DNA from: Bacteroidota bacterium
Lineage (GTDB): Bacteria > Bacteroidota > Bacteroidia > Chitinophagales > LD1
Length of the DNA: 5,023 bases
NCBI GenBank assembly: GCA_023428205.1
Contig: JAEYZB010000175.1
Location: forward strand, 1 to 5,023
Direction: 5' to 3'
The notes beneath the pieces are model-generated. The model saw only the letters and a list, made by a program, of their open reading frames with translations, was not told where the DNA came from and ran no database searches. The stretch's first letter is position 1. Each line of letters starts with the position of its first letter. This document shows, one piece after another, positions 1-5,023 of this stretch. A program made the position numbers and the translations under genes.

Positions 1-1
1 G

Positions 2-145
2 GACTGCACCATTATTGTTTCGTTGGAAGACTTGACAAAACTGTATAAAGGCGAGCTAAACGCAATGGCGGCCGTAATGACAGGAAAAATCAAAATCAAA
101 GGCGACATGGGCGTAGCGATGAAATTGCAGTCATTATTTAAATAA
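2..145 (+). CDS. SCP-2 sterol transfer family protein (C-terminal end only)
   Basis: The reading frame enters the window already open and gives 47 residues before TAA, so the start and most of the gene lie upstream. The visible tail reads DCTIIVSLEDL, then KGELNAMAAVMTGKIKIKG, then GVAMKLQSLFK. This is the typical end of the SCP-2 fold: the 'GKL..A.M.GKI.I.GDM..A.KL..LF' pattern that forms the last helix and strands of the lipid-binding pocket. Known members bind lipids or fatty acyl chains non-specifically, and small single-domain bacterial versions are cytoplasmic with poorly known roles. Whether this protein is stand-alone (about 100-130 residues) or the tail of a larger one cannot be seen. 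The stop is followed 6 bases later by a stem-loop and then a likely promoter, so it probably belongs to a different transcription unit from the genes downstream. Confidence 0.85.
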   Translation, partial: DCTIIVSLEDLTKLYKGELNAMAAVMTGKIKIKGDMGVAMKLQSLFK

Positions 146-151
146 AACGTT

Positions 152-216
152 TACCAAGTTACAAGTTCATCAAGTTTCAGGAGCGAAAACGCTTGACAAA
201 CTTGGTGGACTTGATA
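152..216. repeat. Imperfect long inverted repeat (CAAGTT-type stem-loop)
   Basis: Three blocks on the left pair in order with three on the right: 152-159 with 209-216 (7 of 8 bases), 162-167 with 199-204 (6 of 6), and 170-174 with 192-196 (5 of 5). The apex can alternatively close as AGCG-AAAA-CGCT (182-185 with 190-193). The blocks are copies of CAAGT/CAAGTT, so the left arm is also a short direct repeat (155-160, 162-167, 171-176). It begins 6 bases after the SCP-2 stop. No T-run follows, so it is not a textbook intrinsic terminator. It could be a transcript-end stabilising hairpin, a weak terminator, or one copy of a dispersed intergenic repeat. Confidence 0.55.
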
Positions 217-223
217 CACTTTG
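193..223 (+). promoter_or_regulatory. Candidate promoter for the pssA-purS run
   Basis: TTGACA at 193-198 is a perfect -35-like hexamer. It is followed after 16 bases by TACACT at 215-220 (4 of 6 matches to TATAAT). The same stretch, TACACTTTG (215-223), also resembles the Bacteroidota -7 element TAnnTTTG with one extra base, and the TTG at 193-195 could serve as the upstream element. Transcription would begin near 227-230, giving a leader of about 80 bases to the ATG at 309 or about 145 to the ATG at 375. Both elements overlap the right arm of the stem-loop, so structure and promoter may interfere. This is motif matching only. Confidence 0.4.
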
Positions 224-374
224 TGAGTATTGCCGAATCAGGTATTGATAATATTACCCGGTCAACGCTGAAGTCACACGCTCTCTCTTGACGAGATGGT
301 GTAAAAAAATGAGCACGCAAAACACCATTGCATTCTCTTGGGTATCGTTTGCTTATTTTTTGTTGCTTTGCACT

Positions 375-1100
375 ATGCAGTTATTCAATCTTCCGAACAT
401 TCTCACGCTTATCAATCTGCTTGCAGGTTGTGGAGCACTGATTGCGCTCTTTAATTATCAGGCCGATAAGGTGATTTACTTCACCGGCATTTCGCTCATT
501 GCCGATTTTTTTGACGGAATGGCCGCTCGTGCGTTGAAAATCAATTCGCCTATCGGCAAGGAATTAGATTCGCTCGCAGATGTCGTGAGTTTTGGAATGG
601 TTCCCGGTGCAGCACTTTATTTTATACTGAATAACTCTTTCCGCGCCAATGCCACTGCGGACACAAGCGATTTACAGCCAATTTTATTTGCATTCCCTGC
701 ATTTCTATTTGTGCTGTTTGCGGCATTGCGCCTCGCAAAATTTAATGTGGACGAGCGACAAACGCAAGGCTTCATCGGCTTAGCAACTCCTGCAGCCACA
801 ATATTTGTAATTGGTCTTTTAGAAATCTATTTGCACAACTCTTTTGGTTGGACAGAAACTGTTTCTCAGCCCTTTTTCTTGTACTCTTGCATCGCATTTT
901 TATGTTATGCTATGATTTGCGAACTACCGATGTTTTCGTTCAAATTAAAAAATATCCATTTTGCTGAAAACAAGACACAATTTGCTTTTTTAGCAATTAG
1001 TGCCGTTTTTTTAGTGCTTTTCCGCACAGCCGCATTTCCGCTCATCATCTTACTTTATATCTTTGCATCATTCATTGTAAATCGTATCTCTAAAAAATAA
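375..1100 (+). CDS. pssA: CDP-diacylglycerol--serine O-phosphatidyltransferase
   Basis: This integral membrane enzyme transfers phosphatidate from CDP-diacylglycerol to L-serine, making phosphatidylserine, the precursor of phosphatidylethanolamine. From the ATG at 375 the protein has 241 residues, normal for the short Bacteroidota form. The CDP-alcohol phosphotransferase signature D-x2-DG-x2-AR-x8-G-x3-D-x3-D is complete: D44, D47, G48, A51, R52, G61, D65, D69, where the aspartates bind the metal ions. A PssA-type ALRLAKFN segment and GLATPAA follow at about residues 117-141, with several hydrophobic helices to the end. I chose 375 because the protein then opens with MQLFNLPNILTLINLLAGC, the usual family N-terminus. 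An in-frame ATG at 309 (AAAAAAATG context) and a TTG at 288 would add 22 or 29 residues containing an extra hydrophobic stretch, and cannot be excluded. purS begins 3 bases after the stop. Confidence 0.93.
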   Translation: MQLFNLPNILTLINLLAGCGALIALFNYQADKVIYFTGISLIADFFDGMAARALKINSPIGKELDSLADVVSFGMVPGAALYFILNNSFRANATADTSDLQPILFAFPAFLFVLFAALRLAKFNVDERQTQGFIGLATPAATIFVIGLLEIYLHNSFGWTETVSQPFFLYSCIAFLCYAMICELPMFSFKLKNIHFAENKTQFAFLAISAVFLVLFRTAAFPLIILLYIFASFIVNRISKK

Positions 1101-1103
1101 ATT

Positions 1104-1358
1104 ATGGCAACATTCAGAGCTGAAATTGACATTATGCCTCACAAAGAATTGCTTGACCCACAGGGCAAAGCGGTAGCACAGGGGCTTCAAAAACTTTCTT
1201 TCGATACAGTAAAAGACGTACGCGTTGGTCGCCACATCAGCGTAAAGTTTTCAGCAAAAGATAAAGCTGAAGCGAAAAAATTAGCCGAAGACGCTTGTAA
1301 AAAATTGTTGGCAAACGCCATTATGGAAGGATTTTCCATTGAAATCGTAGAAGACTAA
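1104..1358 (+). CDS. purS: Phosphoribosylformylglycinamidine synthase subunit PurS
   Basis: PurS is the small structural subunit of the three-part FGAM synthase (PurS, PurQ, PurL). This ATP- and glutamine-dependent step of purine synthesis converts FGAR to FGAM, and PurS bridges the glutaminase PurQ and the synthetase PurL. The 84-residue length is typical. Recognisable family segments are PHKELLDPQGKAV with GLQKL (residues 12-31), the VKDVRVGRHISV strand (36-47), and the C-terminal LLANAIMEGFSIEI (68-81), which matches the usual 'LLANPVIE.Y.IE' ending. Presence of a separate PurS implies that the genome encodes the small PurL plus PurQ elsewhere, and not the single long PurL found in some other Bacteroidota. 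The gene lies 3 bases after pssA and is surely co-transcribed with it. No functional link to phospholipid synthesis is evident. Confidence 0.95.
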   Translation: MATFRAEIDIMPHKELLDPQGKAVAQGLQKLSFDTVKDVRVGRHISVKFSAKDKAEAKKLAEDACKKLLANAIMEGFSIEIVED

Positions 1359-1367
1359 ATCTGCGGG

Positions 1368-1790
1368 ATGAAAATTGCCAAACTAAAATTGGTGGAGCTG
1401 GCAGACGACAACTATCACATTTTTGTTTCCGTGAAAGTGAACGGAAACAAAGTTTGGTTTATTGTGGACACAGGCGCATCCGGCTCTGTGGTTGACAAAG
1501 ACTATTACAGCGCGAAATTAGTTTCAAAATACAAGACCATAAAGCAAGAGGTTCACGGGCTGCATAGTACGCAAGCTGAAAGCTATGTCGGGAAACTGAA
1601 AACATTGGAGATTGGAAAACTTATGCTAAACAACATCTCCATTGCCTGCATTGATTTAAACCACGTGAACAATGCTTACAAGCAACGCAAGTTAAAACTG
1701 AAAATCAGTGGCATTGTCGGTAGCGATTTATTACTGAAACACGGCATTATTATTGACTATAAGCAGTTGGCATTATTCAAAAGTGAATAA
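1368..1790 (+). CDS. Retropepsin-like aspartic protease family protein
   Basis: This is a 140-residue protein with one clan AA aspartic protease fold. The catalytic motif is IVDTGASGSVV (residues 32-42, with D34, T35 and G36), preceded by the strands FVSVKVNGNKVWF. The second hallmark is GIVGSDLLLKHGIIIDY (115-131), equivalent to the 'G(I/L)LG.D.L....DY' flap-distal element of the family. With only one DTG per chain the active enzyme would have to be a homodimer, as in retroviral proteases. There is no signal peptide or membrane segment, so it is predicted to be cytoplasmic, unlike secreted pepsins. The substrate is unknown. The start is the ATG 9 bases after purS; the next gene begins 4 bases after the stop. 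It is probably part of the same transcript as pssA and purS. The fold assignment is firm, but proteolytic activity is inferred from the intact motif. Confidence 0.82.
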   Translation: MKIAKLKLVELADDNYHIFVSVKVNGNKVWFIVDTGASGSVVDKDYYSAKLVSKYKTIKQEVHGLHSTQAESYVGKLKTLEIGKLMLNNISIACIDLNHVNNAYKQRKLKLKISGIVGSDLLLKHGIIIDYKQLALFKSE

Positions 1791-1794
1791 ACGT

Positions 1795-2205
1795 ATGAAG
1801 CCGGAGAACCCTTACCATCAGGAAGCTGCTCTGATTACAAACTATTTGCTATCGACACAAGTAGGCCCAAGAGAGGAAGAAATATATGAACAGGCGATAA
1901 AAACGTTTTCCATTTCTTTTTCAAAATATGAGCAAGCACTATGGAACACTATGTTATCCGGAACATTTCAAATGGCAAGCATTGATGCTGCTTTAGCCTT
2001 GACAGATCCGAATAATAATGTCCGCAGAAAACTATACACCATGCTGGCGATTTTGGAGGCATCACCCAATTACACATCCTATTTTCTTTCTCAAAATCAT
2101 TCTCCGTTTTACCTGTTTAAATTGATAGGTGTTGGTTTTCGCGCTGTTTTTCGCGCGTTAGTCGGATTTATGATAGTGAGCGTGATAAAAATCAAATGCA
2201 GTTAA
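1795..2205 (+). CDS. Hypothetical protein with hydrophobic, amphipathic C-terminus
   Basis: I do not recognise this 136-residue protein. The first hundred residues are polar and look helical (for example YLLSTQVGPREEEIYEQAI at about 17-35, and a TDPNNNVRRKLYTMLAILE segment at about 70-88). The last third (about 103-133) is strongly hydrophobic with spaced basic residues, including YLFKLIGVGFRAVFRALVG, and could be a membrane anchor or a membrane-lying helix. There is no signal peptide. The ATG at 1795 was chosen because it sits 4 bases after the protease stop; an earlier in-frame ATG at 1753 would overlap the protease gene by 38 bases. Its stop lies 10 bases inside the GMC oxidoreductase gene, indicating translational coupling. 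By analogy with the small subunits encoded just upstream of other GMC dehydrogenases (gluconate 2-dehydrogenase subunit 3, the gamma subunit of FAD glucose dehydrogenase) it might be an accessory or anchoring subunit. That is inference from position and size; no sequence similarity was tested. Confidence 0.75.
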   Translation: MKPENPYHQEAALITNYLLSTQVGPREEEIYEQAIKTFSISFSKYEQALWNTMLSGTFQMASIDAALALTDPNNNVRRKLYTMLAILEASPNYTSYFLSQNHSPFYLFKLIGVGFRAVFRALVGFMIVSVIKIKCS

Positions 2206-3812
2206 ATTACGATTACATAGTAGTGGGCTCGGGTGCAGCGGGCGCAATCGCTGCGTATGCATTGGCAAAAAAAGGCGTAAACGTAGCGGTATTAGATGTG
2301 GGCATAGAAGATGAAACCTATCGCTCTCTGATTCCGAATAAAGATTTTGTGAGTATCCGAAGAGAGGAGGAGCAGCAACATCGCTATTTTCTCGGCAAAA
2401 ATTTTGAAGGGATTGTGTGGGACGCTTCACGAGTTGGCTCGCAACTAACTCCTCCGAGAAATTTTTTGGTAGACTTGGTCGACAAATTTATTCCGTTTCA
2501 ATCAGACTCCTTCAAACCGATGGAAAGTCTTGCCAAAGGCGGACTGGGTGGAGGCTGGGGCTTAGGCTGTTACACCTTTTCAAAAGCTGAAGCAGAGGCC
2601 GCAGGCTTAAATTACGATGAAATGAAAAAAGCATACCAGGCTGTTGCAGATCACATCGGAATTTCGGGCGAAAAAGATGATACGGCTCCTTATTGTTTAG
2701 ATGATTTGCAAAACATACAAAAGGCCCCCGCAATTGAGAATAATTTGAACGGCTTATTGCAAGCCTACCTGAAAAAACGAGCACGATTAAATAAAAACAA
2801 CGTGTTTGTTGGTCGTCCGGGACTCGCAGTAATCACCGAAAATAAAGACAATCGAAAGGCCTTGCAATATAAGGATATGGATTTTTGGAGCGATGAAGAC
2901 AAGTCGGCATATCGTTCGTGGATTACGATTGAACAACTCCAATCGCTTCCGAATTTTGCTTATCACAAAAACTGTTTGGTGCTGAAGTTTGAAGAATCGG
3001 AACAGGGCGTAAAGGTTTTTGTAAAACGAACCGACACAAACGAGGAACAAATTTTTACCTGCAAAAAACTTGTACTAGCTTCGGGTGTACTCGGCACAGC
3101 ACGCATTGTGATTCGCTCGTTTGATTATCGCAAAACGCAACTACCTATTATTTGCAATCCCTACTGCTACATTCCGTGTGTGCAGTGGCGAATGTTAGGA
3201 AAACAGATTGAGCAGTATAAAGGAAGCTTCAGTCAGCTGACGATGTTTGTTGATGAAAACAAAAACAATTTCGATGTACCGATGGTGTCGCTTTACAGTT
3301 ATCGCTCCCTGTTGTTATACAAACTGATTAAAGAAGCTCCGTTGAATTTTGCTGATGCTCGAATTTTTATGCAGTATCTTCAGTCATCATTCACCATTGC
3401 AGGCATTCATCATCCGGAACGCGCTTCGGAAACAAAATTTATTCAACTGAAAAAAGAGACAAACTCTTTTACAGGCGATGTTTTGACCGGTCAATATATT
3501 TTATCGGACGAAGAAGAAGCGCAGTGCGCGAAGCGAGAGCAAAAAATAAAATCGGCATTACGTACTTTAGGCTGTTTGCCGATAAAAACCGTTTACACAC
3601 CTCATGGGGGCAGCATTCACTATGCAGGGACTTTGCCATTCAATGATGCGAATAAAGAATTTAGGATTGCTCCGAACGGGAAATTACATGGCACAAAAAA
3701 TGTGTTTGTAGCGGACGGTTCCGGGTTTAATTATTTGCCGGCAAAAGGATTAACTTTATCACTCATGGCAAATGCTTTTTGCGTAGCCAACAATGTGCTA
3801 AAAAATGAGTAA
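2196..3812 (+). CDS. GMC-family FAD-dependent oxidoreductase
   Basis: This is a 538-residue flavoprotein of the glucose-methanol-choline oxidoreductase type, which oxidises an alcohol group while reducing FAD. The N-terminal Rossmann motif YDYIVVGSGAAGAIAA (residues 5-20) is complete, with an acidic residue at D34 ending the second strand to bind the FAD ribose. A glycine-rich segment, GGLGGGWGLG (115-124), fits the FAD-contacting loop; KLVLASGVLGTARIVIRS (291-308) matches 'LAAGA.GTPRLL..S'. The C-terminal domain has HYAGTLPF (475-482), the counterpart of HxxGTxxM carrying the active-site histidine H475, and NVFVADGSGFNYLPAKG (502-518), the usual 'L.V.DAS..P' FAD loop. The second catalytic His/Asn, normally in 'NPT' before 'L..MA', seems to be replaced: here AKGLTLSLMA. 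No signal peptide or Tat motif is visible, so it is cytoplasmic or membrane-associated. It overlaps the preceding gene by 10 bases and the SDR gene by 8. The substrate is unknown; a sugar or lipid-linked sugar is a guess. Confidence 0.88.
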   Translation: MQLNYDYIVVGSGAAGAIAAYALAKKGVNVAVLDVGIEDETYRSLIPNKDFVSIRREEEQQHRYFLGKNFEGIVWDASRVGSQLTPPRNFLVDLVDKFIPFQSDSFKPMESLAKGGLGGGWGLGCYTFSKAEAEAAGLNYDEMKKAYQAVADHIGISGEKDDTAPYCLDDLQNIQKAPAIENNLNGLLQAYLKKRARLNKNNVFVGRPGLAVITENKDNRKALQYKDMDFWSDEDKSAYRSWITIEQLQSLPNFAYHKNCLVLKFEESEQGVKVFVKRTDTNEEQIFTCKKLVLASGVLGTARIVIRSFDYRKTQLPIICNPYCYIPCVQWRMLGKQIEQYKGSFSQLTMFVDENKNNFDVPMVSLYSYRSLLLYKLIKEAPLNFADARIFMQYLQSSFTIAGIHHPERASETKFIQLKKETNSFTGDVLTGQYILSDEEEAQCAKREQKIKSALRTLGCLPIKTVYTPHGGSIHYAGTLPFNDANKEFRIAPNGKLHGTKNVFVADGSGFNYLPAKGLTLSLMANAFCVANNVLKNE

Positions 3813-4665
3813 TCGAATCATCATCACCGGAGCAAATGGATTTATTGGCGAAGAACTCACCAGGCACTTCATCGCGAAAGGCTATCAAGTAACGGCCTTA
3901 GTTCACAACTTTCCAACGAACACAGTAGACGGGGTCGAATACGTAAAATACGACATGGAAAACAACGAAACTCTGCTCGTTTTTTCAGGGGCTTTGGTGC
4001 TGGTTCATTGTGCGTATGTGCGAATTGACCGAAACAAAAATGCAGACGAAATAAACTATACCGGCACTAAAAATTTGATGGAGCAGTGCCATCAGCATAA
4101 CGTAAAATTTGTTTTTATTTCTTCTTTCTCCGCACACGAAAAAGCACTTTCGCACTACGGAAAAACGAAACTAAAGTGCGAACAATTAATTGACACAACC
4201 CAAGACCTAATTATAAAACCGGGGTTAGTAATCGGCAAAAAAGGATTAGCCTCAGAAATCATTTCCAAAGTAAAAAGTTCGCCATTTTTCCCATTAGTAG
4301 GAAACGGAAAACAGCCGCTACAAACAGTTTATATACATGATTTATGTTTAGCGATAGAGCAATTAATCGCCAAAAACAAAACAGGAATTTACCACATTGC
4401 CGAAGAGAACGCTATTTCAATGAAACAATTTTATTCCACAATAGCCTCTGCACTAAATAAGCGATTAATCTTTGTGCCAATACCTCTGAACGTGCTCGTT
4501 TTTTTCACCTATTTGTTTGAAAAATTGCGAATCCCGCTCCCAATCTCTTCCGATAGTGTGCTGGGGTTAAAACAGCTTCGGGCATTTGACACACAACGAG
4601 ACCTTGCAGCAATTGGAATTGCTGTGAGAGCCTATGACGAAAGTATCTTACAAGTGTTAGATTAA
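3805..4665 (+). CDS. NAD-dependent epimerase/dehydratase family protein (extended SDR)
   Basis: This is a 286-residue extended short-chain dehydrogenase/reductase. The nucleotide-binding motif TGANGFIG is at residues 8-15, close to the start, as expected for a complete protein. VLVHCAYV (65-72) corresponds to the 'D.V.H.A' strand, NYTGTKNLMEQC (84-95) to the 'N..GT.NLL..' helix, and VFISSFSA (103-110) with YGKTK (118-122) supplies the Ser and Tyr-x3-Lys catalytic residues (Y118, K122). KPGLVIGKKG (138-147) and TVYIHDLCLAI (174-184) are typical of the substrate-domain half. Members act as sugar-nucleotide epimerases, dehydratases or reductases, or as NDUFA9-like proteins with structural roles. 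A hydrophobic stretch near 224-246 (VPIPLNVLVFFTYLF) may contact lipid or simply be the C-terminal substrate cap. The ATG lies within the end of the GMC gene (8-base overlap), suggesting that the two enzymes are made together and may act on the same substrate. The exact reaction cannot be assigned. Confidence 0.88.
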   Translation: MSNRIIITGANGFIGEELTRHFIAKGYQVTALVHNFPTNTVDGVEYVKYDMENNETLLVFSGALVLVHCAYVRIDRNKNADEINYTGTKNLMEQCHQHNVKFVFISSFSAHEKALSHYGKTKLKCEQLIDTTQDLIIKPGLVIGKKGLASEIISKVKSSPFFPLVGNGKQPLQTVYIHDLCLAIEQLIAKNKTGIYHIAEENAISMKQFYSTIASALNKRLIFVPIPLNVLVFFTYLFEKLRIPLPISSDSVLGLKQLRAFDTQRDLAAIGIAVRAYDESILQVLD

Positions 4666-4678
4666 AAAATCTACTTTT
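4658..4678 (+). terminator. Small AT-rich hairpin after the SDR gene (weak terminator candidate)
   Basis: A perfect 6-base inverted repeat, TAGATT (4658-4663) and AATCTA (4668-4673), with loop AAAA, spans the SDR stop codon and is followed by CTTTT. The layout resembles an intrinsic terminator, but the stem has one G-C pair only and the T-run is short, so termination would be leaky at best. It may partly separate the acetyltransferase gene from the upstream run. Confidence 0.25.
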
Positions 4679-4695
4679 ACAACAAAGCCTTTCAC

Positions 4696-4980
4696 ATGGA
4701 AATAAAACAAACCAACGAGGAGAAAAACGGAGTTTTTACCGCCTCAGAAAACGAAAGTAAAGCCGGTGAAATGACGTATACATGGGCAGGGAAGGACAAA
4801 TTTATCATTGACCACACAAACGTAGATTCTGCATTTAACGGCAAAGGAGTAGGCAAAAAACTTGTCTTAGAAGCAGTAAATTTCGCGCGTGAAAACAAGC
4901 TGAAAATTTTGCCGTTGTGTCCATTTGCAAAAAGCGTATTCGACAAAAATCCCGATTTGCACGATGTGTTATTCGGATAA
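4696..4980 (+). CDS. Small GNAT-type N-acetyltransferase (YidJ/COG2388-like)
   Basis: This is a 94-residue protein of the short GNAT-related family often annotated simply as N-acetyltransferase (Pfam Acetyltransf_CG type). Family landmarks are all present: GEMTYTW (residues 24-30), FIIDHTNVDSAFNGKGVGKKL (start F36, end L56) containing the 'I.HT.V...'-like strand and the acetyl-CoA pyrophosphate loop GKGVGKKL, FAREN (63-67), and KILPLCPFAKSVFDKNP (70-86) with the conserved cysteine C75 in LCPFA. The length is normal for the family, which is only about half a canonical GNAT domain and lacks the usual substrate-side elements; its natural acetyl acceptor is unknown. The ATG is the only reasonable start. 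It lies 30 bases after the SDR stop, beyond a weak hairpin, so it may be read from the upstream transcript or from its own promoter. No functional tie to the neighbours is evident. Confidence 0.9.
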   Translation: MEIKQTNEEKNGVFTASENESKAGEMTYTWAGKDKFIIDHTNVDSAFNGKGVGKKLVLEAVNFARENKLKILPLCPFAKSVFDKNPDLHDVLFG

Positions 4981-5023
4981 TATCGCTACCCAACACAAGC
5001 GAGTCGTTGCGTTGTTGTTTTTC

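Noticed and set aside
224..374. Possible small RNA, riboswitch or tRNA in the leader before pssA.
   Set aside because: No tRNA cloverleaf, conserved riboswitch core or strong secondary structure could be recognised by eye.
617..799. Minus-strand open frame of 60 codons within pssA.
   Set aside because: It is antisense to conserved PssA coding sequence and has no family features.
2158..3050. Three minus-strand open frames of 87-90 codons inside the GMC gene.
   Set aside because: They lie wholly or almost wholly antisense to a well-supported gene, have no recognisable domains, and have compositions typical of reverse-strand shadow frames.
4666..4695. Separate promoter for the acetyltransferase (TACTTTTA at 4672-4679 resembles TAnnTTTG).
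   Set aside because: The final G is missing and no convincing upstream TTTG element is present at the right distance; AT-rich sequence gives such matches by chance.
4692..4946. Minus-strand open frame of 84 codons opposite the acetyltransferase.
   Set aside because: The plus-strand frame matches a known family from end to end; the reverse frame has no motifs.
4984..5023. Possible terminator after the acetyltransferase (CAACACAAGCGA ... TCGTTGCGTTGTTG followed by TTTTT).
   Set aside because: The arms pair only in short pieces with unequal internal gaps and a one-base apex, and the window ends just after the T-run, so a stable hairpin cannot be supported.
1..5023. Mobile element, CRISPR array, toxin-antitoxin or phage-defence system.
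   Set aside because: No transposase, integrase, repeat-spacer pattern, nuclease or toxin-like small gene pair was found; all genes fit metabolic or housekeeping families.

Overview
The window looks like an ordinary chromosomal segment of a Bacteroidota bacterium. The reasons are moderate-to-low GC, AT-rich start regions with no Shine-Dalgarno sequences, a PssA of the short Bacteroidota type, a stand-alone PurS, and a single-domain retropepsin-like protease. A Chitinophagales or Sphingobacteriales-like lineage is my best guess, but it rests on general familiarity with gene content and not on a computed phylogeny. Every gene I can support lies on the + strand.

Layout: (1) positions 2-145 hold the C-terminal end of an SCP-2 sterol-carrier-like protein. 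(2) A gap of about 230 bases follows. It contains an imperfect long stem-loop built from CAAGTT-type blocks (152-216) and a plausible promoter (TTGACA, 16 bases, TACACT) whose elements overlap the right arm of that stem-loop. (3) A tightly packed run then begins: pssA (phosphatidylserine synthase), 3 bases, purS (purine synthesis subunit), 9 bases, a retropepsin-like aspartic protease, 4 bases, an unrecognised 136-residue protein with a hydrophobic C-terminus, a 10-base overlap, a GMC-type FAD oxidoreductase, an 8-base overlap, and an extended SDR (NAD-dependent epimerase/dehydratase-like). (4) After 30 bases containing a small AT-rich hairpin comes a short YidJ/COG2388-type N-acetyltransferase. 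The last 43 bases hold no feature I can support.

The first two genes of the run are housekeeping genes for phospholipid and purine synthesis. The part most worth a second look is the overlapping trio at 1795-4665: small hydrophobic-tailed protein, FAD oxidoreductase, SDR. The overlaps suggest translational coupling. An FAD enzyme next to an SDR could carry out a two-step oxidation/reduction on one substrate, and the small protein could be an accessory or membrane-anchoring subunit. That is inference; no substrate can be read from the sequence. I see no mobile element, CRISPR array, RNA gene or phage gene, and no strong evidence of a wholly new system.
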